From contig JAFSTX010000068.1 of NCBI GenBank assembly GCA_017445585.1, positions 16,321-80,320 on the forward strand: a stretch of DNA of 64,000 nucleotides. Reading direction: 5' to 3'. The notes beneath the pieces were generated by a model that was given only the letters and a program-made list of their open reading frames with translations, made no database searches and was not told where the DNA came from. Below are positions 8,576 to 19,400 of this stretch, in pieces (the stretch's first letter is position 1; each line of letters opens with the position of its first letter). The position numbers were made by a program, and so were the translations under genes. The stretch comes from Lachnospiraceae bacterium. Its GTDB lineage: Bacteria; Bacillota; Clostridia; Lachnospirales; Lachnospiraceae.

Positions 8576-8738
8576 AATTCTTCCTCCTAAGTTTATTTGA
8601 TAATAACAGGTTTACTACCCGTTTTTTCAGTAAACATAATCATTCACCGCAGATTAGCGGTCTGCCCGGCTCTGCTGATTCAGAAAAGCCTTGTTTATTC
8701 TCCACATATTGTCAAATCCTACAGACATACAGCGGCAC
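8576..8738 (-). other. 163-base gap between permease and binding-protein genes with two inverted repeats
   Basis: On the plus strand GTTTACT (8610-8616) pairs with AGTAAAC (8629-8635), and ACCGC (8646-8650) pairs with GCGGT (8657-8661). Neither is followed by a convincing T-run. A TTGACA lies on the minus strand near 8709 but has no matching -10. These may be mRNA-processing or stabilising structures. Confidence 0.35.
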
Positions 8739-9620
8739 TCAGCCCTTTACCGCGCCGGCAGTCATGCCCTTTATCAGATAGCTCTGTCCGATGACGAAGG
8801 CCACCAGCGGGATGATGATGCTGATCACGGCGCCGGCCAGTACTTTGCCGTACTCGGTGGCATTGGACGAAACGAGCATCGACATACCGATCTGCACAGT
8901 GTACATCTTCTGGTCGGTAGCTACGAGCATGGGCCAGAAGTACATATTATAAATATCGATAAAGATATAAATCGCAAGTGAAGCGATCGTCGGGACGGCC
9001 ATAGGCAGACCGACCTTGAAGAGGAATTTCATGTCGCTGCAGCCGTCGATGACGGAGGCCTCCTTAAGCTCGCGCGGGAGCTGCAGGAAGAACTGTCTGA
9101 ACATGAAGATCGCGGTACCTCCGACAAAATACGGCAGGCACAGGCCGATATAGGTATTGGTCAGACCCGCGTTGTTTATCGTCAGATAATTCGTGATCGT
9201 GGTCACCTGTCCGGGGATCATCATGGCGATGAGAATCAGCGTAAAGAGCAGATCCTTGCCCGGGAATCTGAACATCGAGAAAGCATACGCCGCCAGGCAT
9301 GAGACTATGATCTGGATACTGATGATGACCAGGCAGAGCACCAGCGAATTCGATACATAGCGCAGCACCGGGATCGAAGCAAAGAGCTTCTGATAGTTCT
9401 CGAGAGTGAAATTCTGCATGATCGTTGCCATGGAAGGCAGATCGTTCAGATAATCGCTCGGAACGAAACTGAAGAGCACGCCCATCAGCAGCGGGCTGAT
9501 AAAGCAGATGCCTATCACGACGCGGATCGCATAAGAGAGCGCTTTTCTGCGCTGTTTTGCGGCATGACCCTTTTTACGGAGCTTTTCTATCTCAACAGCA
9601 GTATATTCGTTTTCGTTCAT
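8739..9620 (-). CDS. ABC sugar-type importer permease (MalG/UgpE-like)
   Basis: The 293-aa protein has a basic cytoplasmic N-terminus, about six membrane helices and the EAA loop EASVIDGCSDMKFLF followed by LPMAVP near residue 195, the site that docks the ATPase. It is the carboxy-type partner of a MalFG/UgpAE pair. Its start overlaps the stop of the other permease gene by four bases, so the two are translationally coupled. No ATPase gene lies in the cluster, so a shared MsmK/UgpC-type ATPase encoded elsewhere is likely. Confidence 0.9.
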   Translation of the reverse strand: MNENEYTAVEIEKLRKKGHAAKQRRKALSYAIRVVIGICFISPLLMGVLFSFVPSDYLNDLPSMATIMQNFTLENYQKLFASIPVLRYVSNSLVLCLVIISIQIIVSCLAAYAFSMFRFPGKDLLFTLILIAMMIPGQVTTITNYLTINNAGLTNTYIGLCLPYFVGGTAIFMFRQFFLQLPRELKEASVIDGCSDMKFLFKVGLPMAVPTIASLAIYIFIDIYNMYFWPMLVATDQKMYTVQIGMSMLVSSNATEYGKVLAGAVISIIIPLVAFVIGQSYLIKGMTAGAVKG

Positions 9621-10477
9621 TGATAATGCACCGCCCTTTTCTCAAAGATAAACTGGAGCCTGGTGACCAGGAATATCAGAAGACTCAGCACAAGCGCATA
9701 TATACAGGCGTAGGAGAAGCGCCCGCGCTTGAACGCATCGTTGTACAGGGCGTACACGAGGACGTTCGTGCCGTTTTCTCCTCCCGTCAGCAGCTTGATG
9801 ATCGCAAAGGATTTGAAGCTGTGAAGTATCGTGAGGAATACCACAAAGAATATCTGCGGCGAGGCGATAGGTACATAGATCTTGAAGAATCTGCGCACAT
9901 AGCCCGCGCCGTCGATGATCGAGCTCTCCACGAGGCTTTCGTCCACGTTTCGGAAGCCCACCAGCAGGAATATATACGACGAACCGACGCCCGCCCAGAT
10001 CGTGACTGCGGCCACGGCATACAGCGCGGTGTCCGCGCTCGAGAGCCAGGCATTTTCGGTGCCCAGCAGCTCATTGAGCAGGCCGTTGCGGCCGAGGATA
10101 TACAGAGCTATGGCCGAGATAGGCACCGATGAGAGCGCCATTGGCAGGGCGAACATCGTCTGGTAGGCCTTCGCGCCTTTTTCATTTTTCAGGGAAAGGA
10201 ACGCAAAGAACATGGCCAGGCAGAAGGTCCCGACGCCCACAAGCAGTGCGAACGTAAAGGTCGTCGCTATCGTGTCGCGGAATTCGGGGCTTGCGAATAT
10301 CTTTGAATAATACTGGAAGCCTACGAATTTGCCCGGCTGACCCATATTGTTCGTCGCAAAGAACGACAGATAGATCGCTTTTAAAAACGGATAGAAGGTG
10401 AAGGCGGACAGAAAGATCATCGCCGGAAGCACCAGCAGATAAACTATGTAATTCACCTTTTTCTTTTTAGGTTTCAT
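9617..10477 (-). CDS. ABC sugar-type importer permease (MalF/UgpA-like)
   Basis: The 286-aa membrane protein begins MKPKKKKVNYIVYLLVLPAM, typical of UgpA/MalF-like subunits, and has about six helices. Its EAA-like loop reads ESSIIDGAGYVRRFFKIYVP near residue 195. It forms the translocation channel with the product of the next gene, with which it overlaps by four bases. It follows the 432-aa MBL lipoprotein gene by 29 bases, tying the importer and the surface hydrolases into one transcript. Confidence 0.9.
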   Translation of the reverse strand: MKPKKKKVNYIVYLLVLPAMIFLSAFTFYPFLKAIYLSFFATNNMGQPGKFVGFQYYSKIFASPEFRDTIATTFTFALLVGVGTFCLAMFFAFLSLKNEKGAKAYQTMFALPMALSSVPISAIALYILGRNGLLNELLGTENAWLSSADTALYAVAAVTIWAGVGSSYIFLLVGFRNVDESLVESSIIDGAGYVRRFFKIYVPIASPQIFFVVFLTILHSFKSFAIIKLLTGGENGTNVLVYALYNDAFKRGRFSYACIYALVLSLLIFLVTRLQFIFEKRAVHYQ

Positions 10478-10506
10478 ACTTCCGATCTCCTCAAATACAG
10501 ACTTTC

Positions 10507-11805
10507 TTATCTCATGGGCAGATCAAATCTCTGCACCTCGTCCCTGGCGACATAGATCCTGCTCTCGTCCACATTATCCAGGATCCAGCGGTTTGTGGCC
10601 AGATTCTGCACGGCTTTTTTCTCGTAATTGCCGGTCCCGCTGGGCCAAAGGACGAAGTCTGGATCGATCTTCTCATAGTACTCCGGACCCATGGCTCCGG
10701 AATTATATCCGTGGTGAGCCACCTGCAGTACGTCGCACACGAGCGTATCGCCCGGATACAGCTTCATCACATATGGAGTGTTCTCCGAATTGGAATCCGC
10801 CGTAAAGATGAATTTCTGGCCATCCGTCTCCATGATCCACACCAGGCTCATGGAATTGGCAGAGGCCATCGGGTCTCCGGTCATCACCTCTCCCGATGAG
10901 ATAAAGGTGATGGTGAGCCCTCCGAAGTCCCAGCTCTGTCCGGGATGCGGATTCACCCTCTGCATGCCCGGGTAGAGTTTGGTATTTGTCATGCTTTTTA
11001 CATAATCATAGTAGGCATAGTTCTGGCTGGTGGAGGTATACTGCTCCTCGTAGCCGAAATTATAGAAGACCTTCTCCAGCGTAACGTCCGTGTGATGCTT
11101 TTCGGTAAAGGAAACATAGGCGCCGCAGTGATCGTTGTGGGAGTGGCTCAGTATCCACGCGGCTATCACGATATCTTCTCCTTCGGGGGTCTGCGAGGCC
11201 ATCTCCTCGTAGATCCGCTCGGAGGCGGAATTGTCCTTGTATCCGCCGTCAAAGACGAGAAATCTTCCGTCGCGTAGCCGCACCACATATCCCATGCCGT
11301 ACAGCTCGCCGCCGTCCTGTCCGATCTGCGAGAGAGTGACGGAACTGTCGGAGGAGGTATGAGTGCCGGTCAGATCGCTGCCGCACTGGGTATCCTTCCT
11401 CTCTACGGTGATGATCATCCGGTCCAGCGCGGGAGTATCCATGATATACATCACATACTCTTCGTCTGTGAGTGTATAGAAGGTATTATCCTCGATCGTG
11501 ACCGTACCGGTCAGCATAAAGCCTGCCGCCAGACAGTCGTCTATATAGAGCTGCGCTGCATCCTCCGCTGCGCTCTTGTCCACGGCATAGCCGTCTTCCG
11601 TCTCATTTGAGCAGGAATCTATGACTCTGCCGTAGATATATACCGGGATCTCCTGGCTGAAGTTCCTGCCCATCATGCAGTTGTCGGTCAGATACTCGGA
11701 TTCTTCATCCTCATCGTTATCGAAGGCCGCACCGGAGCATCCCGCAAGCAGGGACATCATCAGCAGGACCAGGATATAGATCAGCGCCCTGCAGTATCTC
11801 TTCAT
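10507..11805 (-). CDS. secreted MBL-fold lipoprotein (432 aa)
   Basis: The signal peptide ends in SLLAGCSG, giving a lipid-anchored protein. Residues about 30-150 form a small domain I do not recognise; the MBL domain follows. FLVFDGGYKD near 185, HSHNDH at 221-226, FTADSNSEN near 335, VAHHGYNSG near 365 and FVLWPSGT near 390 are the domain's landmarks. The same landmarks, with the same AAW(I/L)LSH and VTLEK context, occur in the 553-aa neighbour and inside the giant protein, so the three are paralogues. The gene is three bases after the 553-aa gene. Metal-dependent hydrolysis outside the cell is expected; substrate unknown. Confidence 0.85.
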   Translation of the reverse strand: MKRYCRALIYILVLLMMSLLAGCSGAAFDNDEDEESEYLTDNCMMGRNFSQEIPVYIYGRVIDSCSNETEDGYAVDKSAAEDAAQLYIDDCLAAGFMLTGTVTIEDNTFYTLTDEEYVMYIMDTPALDRMIITVERKDTQCGSDLTGTHTSSDSSVTLSQIGQDGGELYGMGYVVRLRDGRFLVFDGGYKDNSASERIYEEMASQTPEGEDIVIAAWILSHSHNDHCGAYVSFTEKHHTDVTLEKVFYNFGYEEQYTSTSQNYAYYDYVKSMTNTKLYPGMQRVNPHPGQSWDFGGLTITFISSGEVMTGDPMASANSMSLVWIMETDGQKFIFTADSNSENTPYVMKLYPGDTLVCDVLQVAHHGYNSGAMGPEYYEKIDPDFVLWPSGTGNYEKKAVQNLATNRWILDNVDESRIYVARDEVQRFDLPMR

Positions 11806-11808
11806 TAC

Positions 11809-13470
11809 TTATCCTTCGTACGTTATGGGCAGAAGTTCTGTTACCAGCTTGTCTTCTGCGATCCAGAGCTTTTTGACCGTACGCAGTACCCACACGTTAT
11901 AAGATTCTTCCTTATAGTTCTCATAGGACCTGCTGCCGCCGGGCCAGAATGCGTAGTCTGGAGCAAGCAGCTTGTACAGATCGGAGGACGCGCCCTGATA
12001 GCCGTGATGGCAGATCTGCACGATATCGCACTTCAGATCCTGATCCTTGTAGATCTGTGTCAGGACAGCAGTCTCGAGAGGCGCGCAGTCGCCCATCATA
12101 TTGATGCGCTGTCCGCCGAGATCAATGTATTCAAGCATGCATGAGTTGTTGAAGTATTCCAGACTCTGGGGAGCGATCATTTCATAAGTGCCGTAACATG
12201 TAGCTACCGCATCGTCCAGATACAGAACCTGTCCCATATGCATCTTGAATACCTGGCAGCCCTCGTACTGAGCTGCGCACTCGCGCAGATCGTGGTTCGC
12301 GTTCTCGACATACTCGCTGGCCACGCTGATAGCCTCATCCGAAGGAAGATTCATGACCAGAAGCTTCAGAGTAACGTCCTTTGCGTGATCCTTTGTAAAC
12401 CACTTGATCGCACCCATATGATCGGCGTGCGCATGGCTGATGAACCACGCGTCGATGACGATATTCTCGGGATCGGGAGCGAGTTCTACGAGCTTGTTGT
12501 AGATGTTGTCAGAGGGCAGCTGCTTGTTATGGCCACCGTCGTAGATGATAAAATTGCCTGCAGAGGTCTGAAATACGAAGCTTTCACCGATCTGGTTGGG
12601 GCTGCCGCTGGTATCGTAGCCTTCGAGGCCGAGCATCGAGATACTCGGAGTTACCTTCGCTTCCACTGTCTCGGGCTGGAGAGCGGGCAGATAGGTGATG
12701 GGCTCAGCAGTGATGTGCATTACCGAGAGCACCGGGAAGAGCGAGAGGTGGACCTCCACATTATCCGACTCCCTGGTATACACGGCAAAGCTGTTGTCGC
12801 CGAGTTTGTTCGTCGAATACTGAGTAAAACCGGCTTGTGTCAGGTCGGAGAGATATGCATCATATCCCGTCTGATCGGCCTGATACGAGAGCATCATGGC
12901 ATCGTCGCCGCAGTCATAGCTGAATTCGAATTCGCCATGAGTAAAAGCAGGCAGGTACTTGACCATGCTCTCACTCTGGCCGTTGATGACGAAATCAGCC
13001 GCTACCGTGGTACCGTTCGTTTTGATGCTCTCCACAAAAGCATCCACGACCTCGCCAAGACCGGGGGTGATCATCGCCTGAAGGACGATCTTCTCTCCCG
13101 ACACTTTTGCGATATAGTCTCCGGACTGTGACATCTCGGAGAGGATCTCCGTGGATTCCGGTCTGTCGGTCAGACCGACGAGGATCTCCTTTTTGCCGGT
13201 GCCGTCACCTATGGCCATGTCTTCACTGATCTTAAAAGTGGCTCCGGTGGCCGCGGCCAGTTCATCTCTGAGGCGGAAAGCCGAATCCATGACGGCTTCC
13301 GCTGCGCCCTCGGGATAAACAATCGTAAATTCACTCTTTCCGTCCGTTACAAGCTCGAGGTCGGAGCCGGAAGCGGCCTGTGAATTGCCGTCCTCCCCGT
13401 CTCCGCCTCCGCAGGCTGCCAGTCCGAAGGCCAGCAGCACTGCAAAGATGATCGCAAGTGTTTTTTTCAT
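11809..13470 (-). CDS. secreted MBL-fold lipoprotein with extra N-terminal domains (553 aa)
   Basis: The lipobox is GLAACGGG. Residues about 40-165 (FTIVYPEGA, LRDELAAATGATFKI, EILVGLTDRP) resemble the N-terminal accessory domain that precedes some glycoside hydrolases (alpha-glucuronidase or DUF4838 type). A second small domain follows, then the MBL domain with FIIYDGGHNK, HAHADH at 346-351, NMMGDCAP, CHHGYQGA and YAFWPGGS. It is a paralogue of the 10507-11805 product and of the domain in the giant protein, and lies 24 bases after the latter gene. The accessory domain suggests a glycan-containing substrate, which is inference. Confidence 0.84.
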   Translation of the reverse strand: MKKTLAIIFAVLLAFGLAACGGGDGEDGNSQAASGSDLELVTDGKSEFTIVYPEGAAEAVMDSAFRLRDELAAATGATFKISEDMAIGDGTGKKEILVGLTDRPESTEILSEMSQSGDYIAKVSGEKIVLQAMITPGLGEVVDAFVESIKTNGTTVAADFVINGQSESMVKYLPAFTHGEFEFSYDCGDDAMMLSYQADQTGYDAYLSDLTQAGFTQYSTNKLGDNSFAVYTRESDNVEVHLSLFPVLSVMHITAEPITYLPALQPETVEAKVTPSISMLGLEGYDTSGSPNQIGESFVFQTSAGNFIIYDGGHNKQLPSDNIYNKLVELAPDPENIVIDAWFISHAHADHMGAIKWFTKDHAKDVTLKLLVMNLPSDEAISVASEYVENANHDLRECAAQYEGCQVFKMHMGQVLYLDDAVATCYGTYEMIAPQSLEYFNNSCMLEYIDLGGQRINMMGDCAPLETAVLTQIYKDQDLKCDIVQICHHGYQGASSDLYKLLAPDYAFWPGGSRSYENYKEESYNVWVLRTVKKLWIAEDKLVTELLPITYEG

Positions 13471-13494
13471 ATCATACGTTCCTTTGACCTGTTA

Positions 13495-16400
13495 TTACTG
13501 CGTCACGCCGTCGATGATCAGCGTGCCGTTGTTCGTGATGGTTCCCGCGCCGTTGTCCTTGAATGCGATGGCACTTGCGGCGCCGTTTGATGTATTGCCG
13601 TTAAGCGTCAGAGTCGCTCCGCTCTCGATGATGATCGAACCGGTCGCGGTCCTGATGAAGATACCGCCGCCGATGGCTGAAGCGGATGTGGTGCTGTTGT
13701 CATTGACCGTAACATTGCCTCTGATCGTCAGCTTGGATCCTGCGGTAAGCGCACCGCCGCCGACCGTGCCCTTGCAGACGTTGCCTGTGAAGGTGCAGTC
13801 CTCAAGCGTGACCACGGAGCTGCTGTTCGAGGTGCCGAATGCGCCGCCGTAGTATCCGCCCGTGGTAGAGGACATGTTGCCGGTAAATGTACATCCCTTG
13901 ATCGTGATGCTGGTATTGTTCGAAAGCAGCAGTCCGCCGCCTCCGCCGCCCTGGGCGTCACAGTTCGTGAACGTGCAGTCTTCCACCGTGCAGCCGGTCT
14001 GGTTGATATACATTCCTGCGCCGGCTCCCTTTGAAGCAACATCCTTAACATCGATATGCGCTACAGTGGTGTTCGCGGCAGTCACGTACAGCAGGCCTCT
14101 GCCTCTGGCAGCAGTCAGCTTCTCACCGGAGATGACCAGTCTGTGGGAGGCGTCGTATCCGCTGATAGAGGCGCCTGCGGCATTGATCCTGATCAGGAAT
14201 CCCGCGTCACCGATAGTGGAGCTGTCGGAGGCGTACAGTGTCCTCGTAGCATACTTATCGGAGGTGATGGTGACAGCCTTTGTCACAGCCAGCTGGACCG
14301 CAGTCATGGTCTCATCCCTGATGATCGTGATGGTGGATCCGGCAGAGGCAGCAGCATAGGCATCTGCCAGTGTCGCATAGACCTTGCCGCCGGTCATCGC
14401 CGTACCCTTGTCATATAGACCTCCATCCTCATAGAGCATATAGGCATCATTCGTCAGGGTAAAGAGAGAGGCCTTTTCGGTATTACCCGCCAGGACAGTC
14501 TTGCCGACCAGTTCGGAAGCGTTGGTGACGGTCAGATTCGTGGCCTCTGTATCGGAAGCGATACCCACGAGAGCGCCCTCGCCGAGCGTCAGAGTCAGAT
14601 CTCCGACCTTTCCGCTGACGGTGAGAGTCTTGCCGGCCGCCACGGTGCCCTCAAAGGCGTAGTTGCCTGTGATCGCAACGTTCTTGTCGACCTGTGCTCC
14701 GGATGCGGAATGGAGCAGCGTGACCGTACCGCCTTCGGGTACAGCACTCAGGGCCTCGGCTATGGTCGCATAGACCGTTTCACCTACCTGAGCCGCCTTA
14801 GGGGTCTCGGTCTGCGTCAGGCTCATGGTATACGCCCAGCCCTCTGCTGCAGTGTAATCTTTGGCAATGTGAATCTTGCCTTCGGATACATTGGCGAGCA
14901 GCCACTTGTTCGCGGCGTTCGACGTATTCGCGTTATATGCCTCGGTGCTGGCCGGCCAGAGCACGAATTCCGGCGCTATGGCCTGATACAGCGCGGAGGA
15001 AACTCCTCTGGGCGTATATCCGTGATGAGCAGTGGTCACGATGTCTGCCTTTATGGAAGAATTGTACAGACCCGTGAGCACAGGCTCGGTATACTGCGAA
15101 GTATCTCCGAGGACCATCGTGCTGTAGTCTCCGAGGGAGATCCTGTAGATCACGGAGGTCTCATTGATATTTGCAAAATTCATGGGCTTTAAGAGCTCCG
15201 CCGTATACAGTACGTTCACGGTGGCTCCGCCGATATAGAAGACGTCGCCTGTATGAGCCTTGATCACGTTCTGCGCCCAGCTGAGAGCCTTCGTATTGTC
15301 GCGCCAGTCGGTATTTGCGCCGTCCTCGCCGTGAGGCAGTGAATACTCATAGTCCGCGGGCATGTTGTAGATAAGCTTCTCGAGCGTGACGCTGCCCTTG
15401 TATCTGTTCGCAAAGCTCGTCAGCGCCGCTACGTGATCGTTGTGAGGATGTGTCAGCAGCCAGGCTGCGATCCTGATACCGCTCTCGCTTCCGTTAAGCT
15501 CGACCATCTTATTGTACAGACGGGTCGCGGAAGTATTGTTCGTATCGGCATAGAGTCCGTCACGGTATCCGCCGTCGACCACGATAAAGCTGCCGTCCTC
15601 GATCTGATAGAGCAGGCTCAGGCCGTATCTCGTATCATCAGTATCGTCGGATACATTGATAAGCGATACGGTAGGAGCAAAGCCCGTCCCGCTGTGCGAG
15701 TAGGATGTGGAGTTGCTGTAGGCGGCGGGCTCGGCGATGATCCTCAGCGCACCGTCTCTGGCGGTAAAGTGCAGGATGTATCTGGTGCCGCCGCTCCTGA
15801 TAGTCCACGTGGTGATGCCCTCGGTGGTCTTCTTTGCCGCCTCAGCAGAGAGCGATGCCGCTGCCTGATCGGCATATGCCGCCGCCGCATCTGCGGTGGC
15901 CGTGTAGATGACCTCCTCTGTGGACTCGTCGCCGTCCGCATAACCTACCAGGATACCGTCCGTGTAAGCGGGAAGCTTGTCGAGGAGCGTATGCGCGCCC
16001 TCCATGTAGTCGCAGAGGTAAGTGCATCCGTCTACAGTGCTGCTTCCCTTCCTGACGGTATCGGTATCGCCGTCAAAGAAGCAGTGCCTGATAGCCACGT
16101 TCGCACCGTTTGTATAAATACTGTTTCCAGCCGCTGCGGTATTGTTCTCGAATACGCAGCCGTCCACAGTAATGGCGTAGTTGCTGGGAGTATTGAGTCC
16201 GCCGCCGTTGCCGCTGGCTTTATTGTTGACAAATCTGCTGTCCCTGATCTGGATGTTAGGGGTATTGATCGTCATACCGCCGCCGTTGCCGGACTTGCTC
16301 TCACAGTTCTGTATGATCATGTGATCGATCACGGTATCCCCGAGGGCTGCGGGGCCGTTGCTCACGTGCACGCCGCCGGCACCGTTATTGGCGGCACCGC

Positions 16401-19400
16401 CCTTGTTGATACTGTTCTGAACGGTCACATAGCTGACTGTAGCGCCTGCCTTTGAGCTGATCCAGAGGACACCTCTGTCTCTCTCGAGGTTCCTGCCGTC
16501 CAGAATGATCCTGCCTTCGGGAGTTCCGGCAAGGGTGATCTTTGCGGTCTCGAGCTTGATGGCCCAGCCAGTCACCTCAGCCATGGCATCCGAAAGGTTG
16601 ATCGTACGGTCGGAACCGTCGGTGGTGATAGTGACAGCCTTGTTTATGATCAGAGAATCGCTGATGCCGGTATCGGCTACCAGTACGATGGTATCGCCTT
16701 CATTTGCCGCAGTCAGCGCATCAGGCAGCGAGGTGTAGCCCGTCTCACCGATTTTTGCCACGATGGCTGCTTCGACAGTGACGGTGAACTCTACGCTCTC
16801 CGCATTGTCGGGGAAGCGGAAGTTCTCGGCAGGCTTGACGGTAACGGTATAGGTACCGGCCTCGCTGAGCGTCGCCTCGATGCCGTCCCTGGTAATGGTG
16901 GCTGTCATCTTGGCGGCATCAAAGCCATCCAGGATATCAGCCGCCGTAAGCACGTTGCCGTCGTAATTGTATGAAGCGTATTCTGGCTTGAGCGTGGGCT
17001 TTGCCACCTCCGCCGAACCCTCGGAAACAGTGTAGGTGAAGCTGACCTCGGTCACATCACCCGTGAAGTTATAGGCATCGCCCGCCTTCACGGTGATCGT
17101 GTAGACGCCCGGCTGCAAGATATCGACCGACTCACCGTCCTTCTCGGCCGTGAAGCTCATCTTCGTACTGTCAAAGCCGTCGAGGATGGCGGTGATATCG
17201 TGAGCGCTGCCTGTGAATTCACCGGTGGTAAGCTTCTGAGTCGGAGCATCGATCGTAATGACGACCGCAGCCGCATAGGTATTGTCGTCTGTTCCGGAGG
17301 CTCCGAGAGTGATGGTGCTCACATTGCTGCCATAGGCATTAGACTTTGTCTTGTCGAATACGCTGCCGGATACCTTTCTGGTAAACGTGGCGGCATCGCT
17401 CACACTGATGTCTCCGTCTGTTCCGGAGTTTCCTGCAAAAGTACAGCCGGTGAACTGAATGTTGCCGGTGGATCTGATGACCGCGCCGTTGCCGCCGGCG
17501 GTATTGCCGTCAAATGTACAGTTATCTGCGATGACCCAGGATCCGTTGCCGCTGGACTGGTTGCCGTAGATGGCACCGCCCACGCTCGCTGAGGAGTTGC
17601 CCGAGAAGGTACAGCCGTTAAGCGTGATCTTGCCGTAGCTGCCTACTGCCGTGACAGCGCCGCCATAGTTCTCGGAGCGGTTGCCGGTGAACTGGCAGTT
17701 GTTTGCGGTCACATCGCCGCTGGCGCTGACTCTGAGTGCACCGCCGCCGTTGCCGCTTGTCGCCTTTGCGGTATTATTGATGAATTTACAGTTATCAAAT
17801 ACTACGTCCTTGACGTTCACATATGCGCCGCCGCCGTAGCCCCCGTCGGTGCTCATGGAATTCTGCACCGTTACGTAGCTTGCGGAGCAGCCCGCGCTCT
17901 GGAAGGTCAGGATCGGACGGTTGGCCGTGGCCGACGAACCTGTTCCGTCGAGGATCAGTCTGCCGTCTTCGCCGGTACCTTCAAGTCTGAGGACTCCGGT
18001 CCTGGCGTAGATCATGTAGCTGCCTCTGTCGGGGCAGGTGACGGTCCTGGTCTGGCCGTCGGTCCTGATAGTCAGGGTCTTGTCAGTGATGAGCTGACCC
18101 TCGAGGATGACATCATTCACGATGACGATGGTATCGCCGTCCTGTGCGGCCTCATATGCGGCTTCGAGAGTCTTGAACTCGGTATCGCCGATCTTTGCGA
18201 CCGCTTCGTCGGTGACGTATTCCACAAAGGTATTGTCGCCGTTGTCCTTCCATGTACCGGAGACGCCTCTGCCTCTGGTTACGTCAAACGTGCTGCCGCC
18301 GACATATCTGGCCTCATAGGTCTTTCCGTTCACGGTAACGGGGCTGTAGGCAGCGGTGTTGCCTACGCTCAGGTATGCATCGCCGCCTTCGTTCGCGGTG
18401 AAGGTGCAGCCTTCGATGACGAAGCCGCCGGTAGCTCTGACGACGCTGCCGTTGCCTGCGGAGCTGTTGCCGCTGAAAGTACAGCCAAACGCTGCAAAGA
18501 TCGCGGGATAGGTCTGACCGGACTGCGACATGTAAGCCACGCCGCCGACGTTCTCTGAAGTATTATCAGTAAAGGTACAATCGGTGCAGATGAACCTCGA
18601 AGCCTTCCCTGCGGAGCTGCCCGTACCGGAGAATACGCCGCCGTAGCCTGCGGAGGAGTTGCCTGTAAAGGTACATCCGTTAAATACCGCAGTGCCTGCC
18701 GCAGGCAGATTCACGGCGCCTCCGCTGTTGCCGGTGGCTGTGGATCTGTTTCCGGTAAAGGTACAGTTCGTGAAGGTGGTGGAGGTCTCATTGGCCATAT
18801 AGACCGCACCGCCGGTGGAACCGGTATTGTTCTCAAATACGCAGTCTTCGAAGCTGATACCGGTGATATTGCCGTAAACGGCGCCGCCGGTATAGCTCGT
18901 CCTGCTGTTCCTGATAGTCAGGAATCTGACCTTGGTACCCTCGGTCTGGATGCCGAGAACAGGCCTGCTATGCTCCACGTTCTGTCCGTCAAGTATGAGT
19001 CTGGAATCAGCGCTTGCACCGCCGATGTCGGACTTCGCTTCCTTGATATTGATCATGAAGTCATTATCGCTCTGCTTCGTGGCTGTGATGGTATGGTCCT
19101 TCACGCCGTCGGTAGTAAGGGTGATACCGTTCCTGATGACCAGAGTGGCTTCGAGCTGAACGTTATTTACGAGCTCGACCTTATCTCCGGCCTTGGCCGC
19201 TTCTACGGCCTCCTCAAGAGTCGTATAATACCTGCTGCCGATCCTTGCCTCTGCGTAATCGGTAAGAGTGCCTTCGGGAGTAAGCATATAAGTGGACTCA
19301 GCTCCTGTCAGGGTGACTTTGTCATAGTTTTTGGCCATGTCGCCCGCCAGGACCACGGTCTTGTCGGACTTAAGCTTCTCGAAGCTGCCCAGGGCTCTGA

